Positions 38,101-44,250 are shown, counted from the stretch's first letter. The stretch is 64,000 nucleotides of DNA from Anolis sagrei (GCF_037176765.1 NC_090025.1:13131045-13195044); one strand, 5' to 3'. Notes: generated by a model from the sequence alone, not told the origin. Made by a program: numbers and translations.

Positions 38101-38473
38101 AGGGGAAGGAAGGAGTTAGAGAAGGGAAGGAAGGAAATAAAAGAGAGGAAGGAGAGAATGAAAGAGAGGAGAAGGAAAGGGAGGAATGAAAGATGGGGTG
38201 AGAGGAAGAAAGGAAGACCATGAGAGGGAGGAAATGAGGAAGGTGAAGGTGGGAAAAGGCGTAGGAAGGGGTGAGGGGAAGGGGAAGGAGGAGAAGGAAG
38301 GGAGGGAGGTATGGAGGAAGGTCAAGGGTAAGAAGGGAAGGAAGAAAAGAAGGAAGAAGCGAGGCGATGGCGGTGAAGGGGGGGGGGCGCACAAAGGCTG
38401 CGAAGAGCTTCCTGTTCTTGCCAGGCGGGCCTATTTTCCCCCTTCCTTCCCTGACTTACAACAAGAAGCTCAT
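6831..38473 (-). CDS. MOB1B: MOB1B, MOB kinase activator 1B (whole spliced coding span, 6 exons)
   Basis: Co-activator of LATS1/2 and NDR kinases in the Hippo pathway. MST1/2 phosphorylates it, and it then binds the N-terminal region of LATS, in cytoplasm and nucleus. Exons at 38460-38473, 16014-16180, 9590-9683, 9009-9142, 8521-8684 and 6831-6908 all have GT/AG borders and join in phase to 651 nt, that is 216 residues plus stop, the family's exact length. Visible landmarks: start [21 protein letters not shown] target threonines T12 and T35, zinc ligands C79, C84, H161 and H166 ([12 protein letters not shown]), and C-terminus EKLTSKDR. K92 (GPKYEYHW), DPVIQLQ and the LTSKDR ending fit MOB1B better than MOB1A from memory. 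The divergent GRSF1 neighbour gives the same order as human 4q13.3. I see no lesion. Promoter is CpG-rich; intron 1 (22 kb) opens with a long purine/pyrimidine tract. Confidence 0.97.
6981..7260 (-). mobile_element. L2 LINE 3' tail in MOB1B intron 5
   Basis: (AAC)n followed by CTCTATTTCTAGACCACCC, a CAGGGCAG box and AAAGGCAAGCATTCAATGC. The same layout is seen at 57.74 kb. Read from the minus strand this is the L2 3' end. Confidence 0.55.
7278..7407. mobile_element. Palindromic hAT MITE with 8-bp target duplication
   Basis: The element runs from CAGGCATGGACAGACTTTGG to CCATGACTG and is nearly a full palindrome around AACAGTAGGCTGTTAGG. The octamer GGCTAGAG flanks both sides (7270-7277 and 7408-7415), the signature of hAT insertion. 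Confidence 0.85.
7840..8004. mobile_element. TIR MITE (CCGTATTT...TAAGACACA type)
   Basis: The left end CCGTATTTCTTTAATTGTAA and the right end (reverse complement ACGGTTTTTCTTCAATTTCT) form inverted repeats. The inner boxes TAAGACACA and GTGTGTCTTA also mirror. Superfamily not settled from sequence alone. Confidence 0.6.
8521..8684 (-). CDS. MOB1B: MOB1B coding exon 5
   Basis: 164 nt, acceptor TTCTAG, donor GTAAAT. It encodes [20 protein letters not shown] then [20 protein letters not shown] and [13 protein letters not shown]. The zinc ligands H161 and H166 lie here. The PVIQ segment is the MOB1B-type version (MOB1A has SVMQ, from memory). Confidence 0.97.
9009..9142 (-). CDS. MOB1B: MOB1B coding exon 4
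   Basis: 134 nt, acceptor TTCTAG, donor GTATTT. It encodes residues 92-137, [20 protein letters not shown] through [11 protein letters not shown]. This is one of the most conserved parts of MOB1 and reads without interruption. Confidence 0.97.
9224..9358. mobile_element. Palindromic hAT MITE (CAGTGGTTCTCAACC)
   Basis: Termini CAGTGGTTCTCAACCTGGGG and its complement, with the octamer CTCTAGGC on both sides (9216-9223, 9359-9366). Close copies sit at 17.94, 24.15 and 27.03 kb. It lies in MOB1B intron 3, about 80 bp from exon 4. Confidence 0.88.
9590..9683 (-). CDS. MOB1B: MOB1B coding exon 3
   Basis: 94 nt, acceptor ..AATAG, donor GTAAGG. It encodes [20 protein letters not shown] and then [11 protein letters not shown]. 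It supplies zinc ligands C79 and C84. Phase matches exons 2 and 4 exactly. Confidence 0.97.
9733..10712 (+). mobile_element. tRNA-derived SINE split by a hAT element
   Basis: The head (9733-9800) has an A-box-like TGGTGCAGTGG and a B-box-like GGTTTGAACC. The body and tail (10546-10712) include GAAGAAGGCAA, AAGAAAACC and (AAC)n. The gap is exactly a hAT element with its 8-bp duplication. Related copies at 20.58, 22.63 and 31.2 kb are uninterrupted. Confidence 0.82.
9801..10537. mobile_element. Non-autonomous hAT, SPIN/Charlie-like, nested in a SINE
   Basis: 737 bp starting CAGTGATCCTCAACC and ending GGTTCAGAAACGCCG, with octamer CTCTACTC at 9793-9800 and 10538-10545. The first 150 bp (CAGTTCCTCATGTTGTGGTG, ..TATGAATCGCAATGTAAAT) and the GTTTTCCGATGGTCTT box near the right end match my memory of the mammalian SPIN/URR1 consensus. 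Between them are diverged repeats of about 180 bp carrying TTTGGGAGTTGTAGTT and CCAAATTTGGCAC. No transposase frame. Confidence 0.8.
10713..12084. other. MOB1B intron 2, no recognised feature
   Basis: About 1.4 kb of ordinary AT-rich sequence. No exon, repeat family or conserved open frame recognised. Confidence 0.5.
12085..12892. mobile_element. TIR DNA element (GAGTATAAGC family) interrupted by a hAT
   Basis: 12085-12500 matches, in reverse, the element at 55.84-56.69 kb: an AAT minisatellite, AGGTTAGAATAATGGTTTAA, CAGTAGCTGCTGTATTTCCC and the terminal GGCTTATA. Its last bases continue after the hAT at 12879. The insertion therefore hit the terminal inverted repeat. Superfamily unknown to me. 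Confidence 0.6.
12501..12870. mobile_element. Non-autonomous hAT with captured SINE tail
   Basis: Starts CAGGGGGTCCTCAAACT, ends GTTTAAAGACCTCTG, with GCTTATAG duplicated at 12493-12500 and 12871-12878. Inside, near 12570-12640, is the typical SINE tail CTAAGTCTGAAACGACTTG followed by (ACA)n. No coding capacity. Confidence 0.85.
12893..14279. other. MOB1B intron 2, mostly unique
   Basis: Open frames on the minus strand near 13.3-13.6 kb have no family resemblance and no splice context. Nothing else recognised. Confidence 0.5.
14280..14372 (+). mobile_element. L2 LINE 3' end with AAT/AAC repeat tail
   Basis: CCCCTTTGGGGAAGATAAAC then CGGGGTATAAATAAATATAA and (AATAAT)(AACAAC) repeats. It is followed without gap by a CR1 end. 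Confidence 0.65.
14373..14657 (+). mobile_element. CR1 LINE 3' end
   Basis: Matches the intact-looking CR1 end at 41.70-42.33 kb: CTTCCTGACTGTGAGAGCCG, TGGAACTCTCTGCCCTGGAG, then CCATGAGGTCTCTTCCAACT and the CR1 tail repeat GATTCTATGATTCTA. The coding part is 5'-truncated. Confidence 0.88.
14658..14930 (+). mobile_element. R4-type LINE 3' end
   Basis: Aligns with the tail of the larger copy at 60.2-60.96 kb (AAAGACCTTGGACTACACTT, CAAAAGGCCACCCTACTTGG, GCTGTGTACTAATCTTGTT) and ends at an AATAATAAT run. Only the region after the endonuclease is present. Confidence 0.7.
15412..15530. mobile_element. Penelope-like terminal fragment
   Basis: GTTGCTGTGAGTTTTCCAGG, GGGCATGTTCCAGAAGCATC and ATGGCAGGAATCCTCAGAG are a diverged copy of the terminal block found at 28.7, 46.7 and 54.0 kb. 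Confidence 0.6.
16014..16180 (-). CDS. MOB1B: MOB1B coding exon 2
   Basis: 167 nt between acceptor CTGCAG and donor GTAAGT. It encodes residues 5-60 ([20 protein letters not shown] through DLNEWVAVN) and ends one base into T61. It holds both MST phosphorylation sites, T12 and T35, and the start of the MOB fold. Confidence 0.97.
16440..16690 (+). mobile_element. tRNA-derived SINE, second family
   Basis: Contains a B-box-like GGTTTGAATC, CATGAGAGAAGCCTCCCA, ATAAAACATCAAAATATC, and the end CTTGCAGGTTCTCAAGTTGC with an A-rich tail. A close partner is at 57.85 kb. It lies in MOB1B intron 1, about 260 bp upstream of exon 2. Confidence 0.7.
16691..20576. other. MOB1B intron 1, mostly unrecognised
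   Basis: Apart from the MITE at 17.94 kb, I see only a diverged tandem pair of about 110 bp at 19000-19215 (ATTACTGAGATAATG twice). No exon-like sequence. Confidence 0.45.
17935..18071. mobile_element. Palindromic hAT MITE
   Basis: Same CAGTGGTTCTCAACCTGTGG-type family as at 9.22 kb: GTGGTTCTCAACCTGTGGGT pairs with the right end, and the centre is AGTTGTTAGGATTTCTGGGA. Flanking duplication not clear. Confidence 0.8.
20577..20790 (-). mobile_element. tRNA-derived SINE, minus orientation
   Basis: The reverse complement has a tRNA-like head with GGGTTTGAATC, then GCCTCAGAGGAAGGCAATGA, CTTGCCAAGAAACCCTGTGA and an (AAC)n tail (seen as (GTT)n). Same family as the split SINE at 9.73 kb. Confidence 0.78.
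21193..21548. mobile_element. Non-autonomous hAT element
   Basis: Starts CAGTGCTTTCAAAACATTTT and ends GAGTTTGGAAGGCTTTG. The flanks TTCTAAGC (21185-21192) and TTCTAAAC (21549-21556) match 7 of 8. Inner mirrored boxes (GTGAAACACATTTTAGA and CACGTGACACATCTAAA) support it. No transposase frame. Confidence 0.8.
21700..22430 (-). mobile_element. Ty3/gypsy-like pol fossil
   Basis: Minus-strand translation shows the reverse transcriptase/RNase H boundary pattern of Ty3/gypsy elements: [18 protein letters not shown] with FDK a few residues on, and a downstream REKE-type box. It is old and broken, with several breaks, and no LTRs are recognised nearby. Family assignment is by motif pattern only. Confidence 0.5.
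22630..22830 (-). mobile_element. tRNA-derived SINE, minus orientation
   Basis: Same family as at 20.58 kb: GTTGTTGCTCTGTCATTTCC, CTTGGCAAGATTAGCTTACA, AATGCCTTCCTCTGAGGCTG, GGTTTTCATGGCTGAG. It is more diverged in the tail. Confidence 0.7.
23508..23566 (+). repeat. Compound microsatellite (C)n(TA)n(CA)n
   Basis: A run of about 13 C, then TATATATATA, then mixed CACACA/CATACA repeats in MOB1B intron 1. Confidence 0.9.
24151..24285. mobile_element. Palindromic hAT MITE
   Basis: CAGTGGTTCTCAACCTGTGG to its complement. Flanks ACCTAGAG and ACCTAAAG match 7 of 8. Confidence 0.83.
24445..24532 (+). repeat. Triplicated 30-bp unit
   Basis: Three head-to-tail copies of a unit containing AATTTGTAATAATTATCTAA. 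The copies are nearly identical, so the expansion is recent. Confidence 0.9.
25555..25665 (-). mobile_element. (AAT)n with L2-type 3' tail
   Basis: An (AAT)10 run followed by ACCCTGAGGGGACTTGGGCA, the usual L2 3' box (GGGGACTCGGGGCAG) seen from the other strand. Confidence 0.5.
27026..27161. mobile_element. Palindromic hAT MITE, diverged
   Basis: CAGTGGTTCCTAAACTTTAG at the left pairs with GAGTTTGGGAATTACTG at the right, around CCAGCCATCTTAGCCAACAG. No clear target duplication. Confidence 0.7.
28671..28913. mobile_element. Penelope-like inverted pair with 14-bp target duplication
   Basis: Two terminal copies face each other: TTTTTTCGGGCTGTATGGCT through GCAAGCATCCTCAGAGG, then its complement CCTCTGAGGATGCTTGCC through GCCCGAAAAAACCTAC. 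AATCAGTGTCCAAT flanks both sides (28657-28670, 28914-28927). The right copy contains a degenerate hammerhead-like core. No coding part remains. Confidence 0.8.
29378..29508. mobile_element. Palindromic MITE (GGCCCTTCCACACAGCC family)
   Basis: GGGCCCTTCCACACAGCCAT at the left mirrors GATGTGGAAGGGGGCCC at the right, with CAAGGCAGAATATCTGCTTTG inside. Related copies are at 32.88, 34.30, 45.16 and 46.06 kb. Confidence 0.75.
30690..30835. mobile_element. MITE-like repeat (CCATGGTTCCATAGCAT family)
   Basis: Contains ACAACTCCCATGGTTCCATA and GCATTAAGCCATGGCAG. Inverted or direct relatives are at 41.04 kb and 46.19 kb (GGTTCAATGCTCTGGAATCC). Ends are not sharply defined. Confidence 0.45.
31203..31395 (-). 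mobile_element. tRNA-derived SINE, minus orientation
   Basis: GTCGTTGTGTGCCTTCAAAC, AACTTGCCCAAGGTCATTCA, GCAGGGAATCAAACCCTGAC (B-box complement) are the hallmarks of the same SINE family as at 20.58 kb, here with the classic middle part preserved. Confidence 0.8.
32105..32850 (-). mobile_element. L2 LINE 3' part in MOB1B intron 1
   Basis: The 3' tail at the left ((ATT)n then TTTGTACCCCGCTAGCATCT) leads into minus-strand coding: [40 protein letters not shown] and [17 protein letters not shown]. This is the RT C-terminal end of L2; 5'-truncated near 32850. Confidence 0.87.
32885..33036. mobile_element. Palindromic MITE (CCACACAGCC family)
   Basis: GGTCCCTTTCACACAACTGA at the left mirrors CCTGTGTGGAAGGGGCAT at the right. 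The right half has GTTCAAAGCAGATATTGTG and CTTGATATTCTGGGTTAT. Confidence 0.75.
33118..33335 (+). repeat. Tandem duplication of about 125 bp
   Basis: GCATTGTATGCAAGACTCTA to GGATATGGGTTTTCTGAACT occurs twice in a row with few differences (one copy carries about 15 extra bases). Confidence 0.88.
34303..35096. mobile_element. Palindromic MITE split by a LINE
   Basis: The left half (34303-34358: GGGCCCTTCCACACAGCCAT ... GGCAGATAATCCACAATATC) and right half (34995-35096: AAAATATCTGCTTTGAACTG ... GCTGTGTGGAAGGGGCC) form one MITE. The intervening 636 bp is a LINE 3' fragment. The MITE is therefore older than that LINE copy. Confidence 0.78.
34359..34994 (+). mobile_element. LINE fragment, I/R1-like (Vingi-like), 3' end
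   Basis: Plus-strand coding includes [10 protein letters not shown] and, further on, [15 protein letters not shown] (a C-C-H-C knuckle) and [15 protein letters not shown] stop, then (TTTG)n and TCCTGACACGATAAATAAAT. The same protein end is found reversed at 48.46-48.73 kb. The clade is inferred from the knuckle and from memory. Confidence 0.7.
35515..38350 (+). repeat. 2.8 kb polypurine tract (GGAA/GAGA minisatellite) in MOB1B intron 1
   Basis: The plus strand is almost only G and A. Units vary around GGAAGGAAGGAGTGAGAGAA and GGGATAAGAGAGGGGAAGGA, with longer-period repetition of about 40-90 bp. In the MOB1B sense direction it is a polypyrimidine tract that starts about 110 bp after exon 1. 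Long purine-only ORFs (up to 372 codons) on both strands are by-products of the composition, not genes. Such mirror-symmetric tracts can form triplex (H-) DNA. Confidence 0.9.
38460..38473 (-). CDS. MOB1B: MOB1B coding exon 1 (MSFLF)
   Basis: Fourteen coding bases, ATG AGC TTC TTG TT, followed by donor GTAAGT at 38459-38454. The start codon sits in a strong Kozak context (GCCGCCATGAGC). The split phenylalanine codon TT|T is completed by the first base of exon 2. It is too short to stand out as an ORF and was found by matching the family start MSFLFG. Confidence 0.95.
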
Positions 38474-38792
38474 GGCGGCGGCTGAGGACGACCGACTGCC
38501 TCGGCTGGGCTGGCAATGGCAGGCGGCCCCGGAGGAGGCCTACTTCCGCTCCTGCGCCTCCCTCCCTCCCTCAGTGGCAAGGCCCGCCTCAGCCGTTGCC
38601 TCAGTCGGAAAGGCTTGCCATTGCCACCTTCCGTCCTTTTGGAAACATAGCACAGAAACACACGCGAGATGTCCTGTGGTCGCGCGGGGTTTCTTTTCCA
38701 ACCGCCGCTGCCGCCTTCTATTGGATTCTGGACCTTGTAGTTTAATCAGCCCTCAGCGCGCCTTGCCCGAGAGTTGGGGAAGCGCCTCCCTG

Positions 38793-38819
38793 AACTGCGA
38801 ATCCCAGCATGCCTTGCGG
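38793..38819 (+). promoter_or_regulatory. ZNF143/STAF-like site at MOB1B promoter
   Basis: The core reads AATCCCAGCATGCC and continues TTGCGG, close to the known vertebrate promoter motif ACTACAATTCCCAGCATGC. It lies about 320 bp upstream of the MOB1B ATG. A related 27-base motif in the same orientation is at 51430-51456 by GRSF1. Confidence 0.6.
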
Positions 38820-38944
38820 TGTTGCCCTGGCATTTAAAGGGGACTCGCACTCTTATTAGTGAAAACCTTGAGCCAATACAGAAGGAAACACATTTGAGAT
38901 CCTATCTGCCTCTCCTAAAATAGGCTGAAATACTTAGGTTGAAG

Positions 38945-39067
38945 CAAGTAACAATTATATTATACTTCTTATATTATATTATATGAAATATTATTTATTA
39001 ATATTATATTATATATTTATTATATTGCATATTACTATTTTATTGTTGCATTATTATTTTATTATTT

Positions 39068-39100
<33 letters not shown>

Positions 39101-40570
39101 TCCTTATTATTATATATTATATTTATTATTACTTATTGGTATTTTATCATGTTATTACTATTATTGCATTATGGTTTTGCATTATTTTATTATTTATTGT
39201 AATATATATATATTGCTATTCCTTACTATTATATATTATATATATGATTATTTATTGTATTATTATTTATTGTTATTTTATCATGTTATTACTATTATTG
39301 CATTATGGTTTTGCATTATTTTATTATTTATTGTAATATATATATATATATATATTCCTTATTATATATTATATTTGTTATTATTTATTGTATTATTATT
39401 TATTGTTATTTTATCATGTTATTACTATTATTGCATTATTGTTTTGCATTATTTATTATTTATTGTACTATATATATATATATATATATATATTACTATT
39501 CCTTATTATTGTATATTATATTTATTATTATTTATTGTATTATCATTTATTGTTATTTTATCATGTTATTACTATATTACATTATCGTTTGTCATATTAT
39601 ATTATAGATTATTATTAATTTATTATTGTATTATATAATTATTATTCCTTATTATGCTATTATATATAATTATTATTTATTATTATCATTTATATATGTT
39701 ACTATTCTTTATCATTGTATTATACATATTATATATAGATATATTAGTTTTTATTCTTATTTATTATACATTGATATTTTATCATGTTATTATATTACTA
39801 TTATTACAATATGGTTTATCATATTATATTATATATTATTAATTTATTGTTGTATTATTATATAATTATTATTCCTTATTATTCTATTATATATAATAGA
39901 ATATAATATGTATTATTATTATTTATATATGTTACTATTCTTTATCATTGTATTATATATATATATATATATATATATAAGTTTTTATTATTATTTATTA
40001 TACATAGATATTTTATGTTATTATATTACTATTATTATATTATGGCTTATCATATTATATTATACGTTATTATTAATTTATTATATTTATTATAATAATA
40101 TATTATTAATTAATTATTATATAATTAATATTCTTTATTATATATAATATAATATTATTCATATATGTTACTATTCTTTATCATTGTATTATATATATAT
40201 ATATATTAGTTTTTATTATTATTTATTATACATTGATATTTTATCATGTTATTATATTACTATTATTCCATTATATTGTACATTATTATTAATTTATTAT
40301 TGTATTATTATATAATTATTTCTTATTATTCTATTATATATAATATATTATATTCATTATTATTATTTATATATGTTACTATTCTTTATCATTGTATTAT
40401 ATATATATTAGTTTTTATTATTATACATAGATATTTTATCATGTTATTATTTTACTATTACTATTCATTATTGCATTATTTTATATTATGCTATCATATT
40501 ACTATTCTTACATTATGGTTTATTATTATTGTATTATTATTATTATATTATTATTCATATTTCATCATAT
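38945..40570. repeat. A/T-only tandem array upstream of MOB1B
   Basis: About 1.6 kb of nearly pure A and T. A core containing TATCATGTTATTACTATTAT recurs at intervals of about 130-220 bp, separated by (TA)n and TTATTATTTATT stretches. There is one short (TG)n run near 39070. Open frames here are composition artefacts. It lies between the MOB1B promoter and the intergenic repeats. Confidence 0.85.
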
Positions 40571-40610
40571 TATTCATATGAGTTAACATTCCAACATGAC
40601 TTTAGATCAG

Positions 40611-40745
40611 GCAGGGAGCCAATTTGGACCCTCCAAGTGTTTTGGACTTCAATTCCCGTAATTACTAACAGCTGGTAGGCTGTTAGGAATGGTGAGAGTT
40701 GAAGTCTAAAACATCTGGAGGGCCCAAGTTTGTCCAGGCCTGCTG
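40611..40745. mobile_element. Palindromic MITE (hAT-type)
   Basis: TTGGACCCTCCAAGTGTTTT mirrors AAACATCTGGAGGGCCCAA around CTAACAGCTGGTAGGCTGTT. The phrase GGCAGGGAGCCAA occurs on both sides (about 40609 and 40760), which may be an old duplication. Confidence 0.75.
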
Positions 40746-41160
40746 TAGACATAATAGGCAGGGAGCCAACATAATTAACAAAACATGCTGATCTCATCAT
40801 GTCTGCTCATTTCCGGTTGTGTAATCTTGACTGCTGCTTGCGATCAAAAGTTGGAAGGAAAAGTGGAGCAAGCCGTGACATTGATGCAAAGGAAGTTGTT
40901 CTTTGACCACAGCAAAGCGCTTCTCTTTTCTTCTGGTTCTATATATGCTTCTTTTAGAGCCGCACTGATCGCTTTCTTGCTAAGGATCACAGCCTTATTC
41001 TCAAATAAGGAAATTTGCTCTGTACTGAGCTTCTGTCTACACTGCAGTCTGACACCAGTTTAACGGCCATGGCTCAATGCTATGGAATCCTGGACAGAGA
41101 GAGGCTACTTGCCAGAGAAGGCTCAAGACCTTGTAGAACCACAACTCCTGCCATGCAATA

Positions 41161-41342
41161 ACATGGAAGGTAACGAAGCTCAATGCAGTCATGCCGGCCA
41201 CATAACCTTGGAGGTGTCTACAGATAGTGCCAGTTCTTTAGCTTAGAAATTGAGTTGAGCACCACCCCCAGAGTCAGACACAACTGGACTTAATGTCAAA
41301 GGGAAATCTTTACCTACCTACCTACCTACCTACCTACCTAAG
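41161..41342 (+). mobile_element. Sauria-type SINE, 3' half
   Basis: CATGCCGGCCACATAACCTT, GGAGGTGTCTACAGATAG, CAGAGTCAGACACAACTGGA, CTTAATGTCAAAGGGAAATC and a (CTAC)n tail match the 3' half of the complete copy at 44.39 kb. Confidence 0.82.
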
Positions 41343-41699
41343 GATTATACTATGTAACAAATTTTGAAAAAAAATCTGTTCCTGGTTCAAAAGTATTATG
41401 TGGTCCTTACTTTGAAAGCAGTTGTTCTACTTCAAAAACTTCGTTTTTCTGGCTGCCACAAACTATGTTGAATTGGTTGAGACTGGATGAGATAGTCACT
41501 GAAAAACTGGAGCAAAATGTGCTGCAGGATGTACCTCCTGAAAAAGCAAATTTTTGCAGTTTAATAAAATTTGATCATGTTTTTATGATAGAACTAATTG
41601 GGAAATGACATTTATAACCCAGAAACAAAAAATGCATCACATAGTGTTATTGCACCAGGTAAATTATGACACAACCAAGGGACTACTGACGAATTTTCA

Positions 41700-42332
41700 G
41701 CAGGGAACAGGTTTGCCATGGGAAGATACCAGACCAGTAATGGCCTACATCAATAGGAGCATAGTGTCTAGATCTAGGGAAGTAATGCTACCTCTCTATT
41801 CCGCTTTGGTTAGACCTGGAATATTGTCTCCAGTTCTGGGCACCACAATTCAAGAGAGATATTGACAAGCTGGAATGTGTCCAGAGGAGGGCGACTAAAA
41901 TGATCAAGGGTCTGGAGAACAAGCCCTATGAGGAGCGGCTTAAGGAGCTGGGCATGTTTAGCATTAAGAAGAGAAGGCTGAGAGGAGATATGATAGCCAT
42001 GTATAAATATGTGAGAGGAAGCCACAGAGAGGAGGGAGCAAGCTTGTTTTCTGCTTCCTTGGAGACTAGGACGTGGAACAATGGCTTCAAACTGCAAGAG
42101 AGGAGATTCCATCTGAATACAAGGAAGAACTTCCTGACGGTGAGAGCCGTTCAGCAGTGGAACTCTCTGCCCCGGAGTGTGGTGGAGGCTCCTTCTTTGG
42201 AAGCTTTTAAGCAGAGGCTGGATGGCCATCTGTCATGGGTGATTTGAATGCAATATTCCTGCTTCTTGACAAGGGGTTTGGCTGGATGGCCCATGAGGTC
42301 TCTTCCAACTCTTTGATTCTGTGATTCTAATG
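41700..42332 (+). mobile_element. CR1 LINE 3' end, intergenic
   Basis: The coding remnant includes [20 protein letters not shown] and, further on, [13 protein letters not shown] and [20 protein letters not shown], the typical CR1 C-terminus. It ends CCATGAGGTCTCTTCCAACT and GATTCTGTGATTCTA. The 5' end is truncated; at least one frame break separates the parts. Confidence 0.9.
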
Positions 42333-43072
42333 GATTATCCATTGTGCAATAGGAACCATCACTAAAATGATAAGTGTGCTTCTAGTCTGGATTGCCATCT
42401 TTGTGCGATAAAGTCCCTAATCTTATTTAGCTCCACAGAGTCAAGGCAAAATAGTTTCAATCATATCTGAATAGAATAAATAACATGTTCCTTCTCTTGT
42501 GACTCTTCTTTTCTCCATTCCCATATTTAGGGTCTTAAATTGGAAGTGGCTTCTGTATCTATACATTTCCAGCTGCTATACAGATTGCAGGTAGAAACAA
42601 GGTTTTGTATTCGGTACAATAAAGCAAACCAGCAATGGCTTGGTTCTCTCCTTTTCACTTACCAAATAAATGCATGCACATTTTACCATCAGCAAGAGAC
42701 CCTTCAGGAAACTGATATGTGGTTTCATAGAAGAGAAGGAAATGGTTACTTGCTTCTAAAAATAACATAGGAAGTATAAGCCTTGCAAAGAGAAGTCTTC
42801 ATTTGCTGGTCCACATCAGGCAGGAATTCCTAATTCCAGTTCAGGTTTAGCTGTGAGATGTCAAGAATAAATTCTATTCTTCTTGGTCCCAATACATTTA
42901 TCATATGGGAAATATACATGTAGAATATTCACTGGGGTTAGACTGCAGGATACTGGCAAAAGTATAAAAACCGAAGTAAAAAATATCCTTTTTGCCTAAG
43001 AGAATATGTACATAAATAACATAAGACAGTATTTTCTTCCCACTATAGTTTGGACATTTTTCTGCTAAGGAT
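42333..43072. other. Intergenic, nothing recognised
   Basis: About 740 bp between the CR1 end and the solo LTR, AT-rich, without gene or repeat signal that I can name. Confidence 0.4.
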
Positions 43073-43077
43073 GTTAG

Positions 43078-43861
43078 TGTTATATGTCAGCCTGTGATTG
43101 TGTCTAATGATCAGGTTGCTTTGGATGATGGGAATGACAATGTTGTTCATGTTCAAGTTGATTCCTCTGATGGGAATGGGGATGCTGTCCATGAAGATGT
43201 TACTGAAGGGAATGGGGATGATGGTCTGTTACCTGGGACTGGTATTAGAGATGTGGAGCCTGAGTGCAGTTCAGTTGATGGCTTAGAGAGACCTGTATTG
43301 CTGCAAAGGGAATCTCAAGGTCTTGAGAGAAGCTCTGAGCTGCAGTCCCAGGGTCAGTTATCTCCAGATACAGATTTTAATGAAGCATTGAACAGAAGGA
43401 GAGCTTTTAGCCAGCAGAGACAAACAAATCAGAAACTAAGGCGCTCAGCCAGATTAGAGCAAAAACTAGTAGAGAAACCAAAACTAAAGAAAAATCTGTT
43501 CCTAGCTGTTGGTAAACAAAGATATATAGTGCCAAGTACGGAGTCTAGCTTCAGACGAAGCAACATTGGATTCACATTAAGGTCTTCATTCCAAGTTTCT
43601 GGACCTTTGTTTTGTTTGGATCCTGTTTTAAGTGCCTTTGCTGTTATATGCCTTGGAAATCAAGTCTCTCGTTTCATGGACTTCTTTGGACTATCTCTCT
43701 TTGGATTTATTGCTTTTTACTTTCTAATCAATTGGATTTACCTTTTACTGTGGATTACTTTTTATTGCTTTGGCTTTTCTTATCCTCAATAAACTGCTTG
43801 CTATTTTAACTCAACTGTGTGGTGTTTAAAGTCATTGGGAATCCTGTTCTGGAGTGCAACA
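43078..43861 (+). mobile_element. Solo LTR (fossil LTR retroelement)
   Basis: 784 bp beginning TGTTATATG and ending GTGCAACA, bounded by the 5-bp duplication GTTAG (43073-43077 and 43862-43866). This is the mark of an LTR element reduced to one LTR by recombination. A polyadenylation signal AATAAA lies near 43790. No internal region is present. One plus-strand frame is open over about 230 codons of it, with a basic middle (RRSARLEQKL) and a hydrophobic end. Likely Ty3/gypsy-type, tentative; moderately young because both duplications are still identical. Confidence 0.75.
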
Positions 43862-44107
43862 GTTAGAATTAAACATGACACATAAGACAAACCAACCAGC
43901 ACCTGGCCTTTATAGCTGTTCAATCTTCTTGAAAATGTTCTCGATCCCTGTGTGCATATCTGTTAGTTTTAATTTGTTTGGACCTCATGTTTCCATTATA
44001 AACTTTGGTGGTGGTTGATTGAAATCAACTAATACAGGTTATTTCCTTATATGGGAATCCAAAATACTTCAAGATCCAAATTGTTCATGCAGGAGGCTGA
44101 GATAGTA

Positions 44108-44250
44108 GCTGGATCTACACTGCCCTATAGCCCAAGATCTGATCCCAGACTATTTGCTTATCCCAGATTATCTGGTAGTGGAGATTCGTATAATCCACTT
44201 CAAAGCACATAATCGGGGATTAGATCCGGGGATATAGGGAAGTGTAGACC
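44108..44250. mobile_element. Palindromic MITE (GATCTGATCCCAG family)
   Basis: GGATCTACACTGCCCTATAG mirrors GGGGATATAGGGAAGTGTAG, with AGATTATCTGG near the centre. Relatives are at 45.58 kb and, as a fragment, 48.31 kb. Confidence 0.7.

Larger units (their letters stand above)
38350..38840 (-). promoter_or_regulatory. CpG-island promoter and 5' UTR of MOB1B
   Basis: Roughly 490 bp rich in G+C and CpG around the MOB1B start codon, in sharp contrast to the purine tract on one side and the A/T-only tract on the other. A plus-strand motif at 38793-38819 (core AATCCCAGCATGCCTTGCGG) matches the ZNF143/STAF (SBS) consensus. A weaker half-site in the opposite orientation lies near 38728. No TATA box is obvious. 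The transcription start cannot be placed exactly. Confidence 0.75.

Noticed and set aside
35390-38394. Long open frames (up to 372 codons) in the purine tract, on both strands
   Set aside because: Two-letter composition removes stop codons. The products are low-complexity Ser/Pro/Leu/Phe or Gly/Lys/Arg/Glu strings with no domain, and the tract lies inside MOB1B intron 1.
38271-38837. 188-codon plus-strand frame over the MOB1B promoter, containing KSFLFLPGG
   Set aside because: The likeness to MOB1's MSFLFG is coincidence. The real exon 1 is on the minus strand at 38460-38473 with a proper donor and phase.
38983-40581. Open frames in the A/T-only array resembling membrane proteins (Ile/Tyr/Leu rich)
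   Set aside because: Pure by-product of TTATTATTA composition in several overlapping frames.
43094-43792. A novel host protein-coding gene of about 232 codons
   Set aside because: The frame coincides with a 784-bp unit that has TG...CA ends and GTTAG duplications, so it belongs to a solo LTR fossil.
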